Of a stretch of DNA of 64,000 nucleotides, positions 63,675 to 64,000 are shown one piece after another. Made by a program: the position numbers and the translations under genes. The notes beneath the pieces are model-generated. The model was not told the DNA's origin, searched no databases, and was given only the letters and a program-made list of their open reading frames with translations. Location: assembly GCF_001685025.1 (NCBI RefSeq), contig NZ_MAYU01000021.1, positions 186,001-250,000 of the forward strand, read 5' to 3'. Position 1 is the stretch's first letter. Each line of letters starts with the position of its first letter. This DNA comes from Bacillus sp. FJAT-27225 (GTDB taxonomy: Bacteria > Bacillota > Bacilli > Bacillales > Cytobacillaceae).

Positions 63675-64000
63675 TGAACATAAAAAAGACAAGAAGAGGG
63701 TTTCTTAAAACATTATTTGGCGGGGTGCTCGCTGCAGTTGGACTTGGAACTGGCGGTTACTTTTATGCCCGTGAAATCGAACCAAGATTGCTGGACATAC
63801 AATCCCATGACATACTTCATTCATTAATACCAGTAACACTGGATGGATTCAGAATTGTCCAGTTTAGTGATACCCATATTGGATTTCATTACAGCCTGGG
63901 GCAATTGAAAACGCTGACGGAAAAAATCAACGAGCTTAAACCGGACTTAATTGTGTTTAATGGTGATTTGATTGATGACCCGAATTCCTTTGAGGACACA
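63674..64000 (+). CDS. ykuE: Metallophosphoesterase YkuE, Tat substrate (partial, N-terminal 109 residues)
   Basis: Runs off the right edge. The N-terminus MNIKKTRRGFLKTLFGGVLA is a twin-arginine signal (RRGFLK, then a hydrophobic stretch to about 30). The calcineurin-like phosphoesterase domain starts at about 55 with FRIVQFSDTHIG (metal ligands Asp/His) and LIVFNGDLIDD. B. subtilis YkuE is a Tat-exported, Mn/Zn-dependent wall-bound phosphoesterase. Confidence 0.9.
   Translation, partial: MNIKKTRRGFLKTLFGGVLAAVGLGTGGYFYAREIEPRLLDIQSHDILHSLIPVTLDGFRIVQFSDTHIGFHYSLGQLKTLTEKINELKPDLIVFNGDLIDDPNSFEDT

Overview
The window is chromosomal DNA from a low-to-mid GC Firmicute of the family Bacillaceae, of the Bacillus/Mesobacillus/Cytobacillus kind. 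Gene order follows the Bacillus subtilis ykuE-ylbP segment closely, read here in reverse. Sporulation genes (gerR, ylbJ, ylbD, ylaJ, a YjcZ-type peptide), aa3-type oxidase genes, purine-rich ribosome binding sites and frequent TTG/GTG starts all fit. I cannot name the species. I see no rRNA, tRNA, prophage, complete insertion sequence or CRISPR array.

Layout. 1-17.6 kb: start of an acyl-CoA/biotin carboxylase gene, then the ylb block (ylbP, gerR, a crotonase, rpmF, ylbN, tmcAL, ylbL, ylbK, ylbJ, coaD, rsmD, ylbG, ricF, ylbE, ylbD, ylbC, ylbB, ylbA). Among these sit a frameshifted glycosyltransferase, a thioesterase and several unnamed small genes. 17.7-27.6 kb: an AI-2E family permease and the cytochrome caa3 cluster (ctaM, ctaG, ctaF, ctaE, ctaD, ctaC, ctaB), with ctaA divergent. 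27.6-36.9 kb: ftsW, ylaN, a PhoH/PIN protein, ylaJ, ylaL, ylaI, ylaH, typA and an inositol monophosphatase. 37-43.3 kb: ykzI-like, yktB, yktA, nitronate monooxygenase, speA, the dual-function RNA sr1, DUF3055 and DUF1885 genes. 43.4-54.8 kb: slp, pdhABCD, ykyA, a YjcZ peptide, def, rpoY and rnjA. 55-64 kb: ktrC, a DUF4349 lipoprotein, ykuV, a dapL relic, ccpC, an MFS exporter, darB, ykuJ, a DUF3993 protein, a C39-like peptidase and the start of ykuE.

Functional themes are central metabolism (pyruvate dehydrogenase, caa3 oxidase with heme A synthesis and assembly factors), RNA and protein maturation (RNase J1, RNAP epsilon, peptide deformylase, tmcAL, rsmD), cell division (ftsW), c-di-AMP signalling (darB, ktrC) and sporulation.

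The non-textbook content is mostly in the gaps. (1) A family of about 110-150 bp two-hairpin elements occurs five times, with a conserved TTAGTTGAACCAATC linker and compensating stem changes; one copy lies inside another, which implies mobility. (2) An 8-unit array of about 50 bp hairpin repeats lies before the DUF1885 gene. (3) A 7-unit array of about 53 bp repeats lies between ykuV and the DUF4349 gene. (4) Modular long palindromes occur in at least five places. (5) There are three small ORFs: a 23-residue cationic amphipathic peptide, a 56-residue ORF before rsmD and a 40-residue SR1P peptide. (6) Genome erosion is visible: a dapL fragment where dapHL is expected, no pycA between ftsW and ctaA, and a frameshifted glycosyltransferase.
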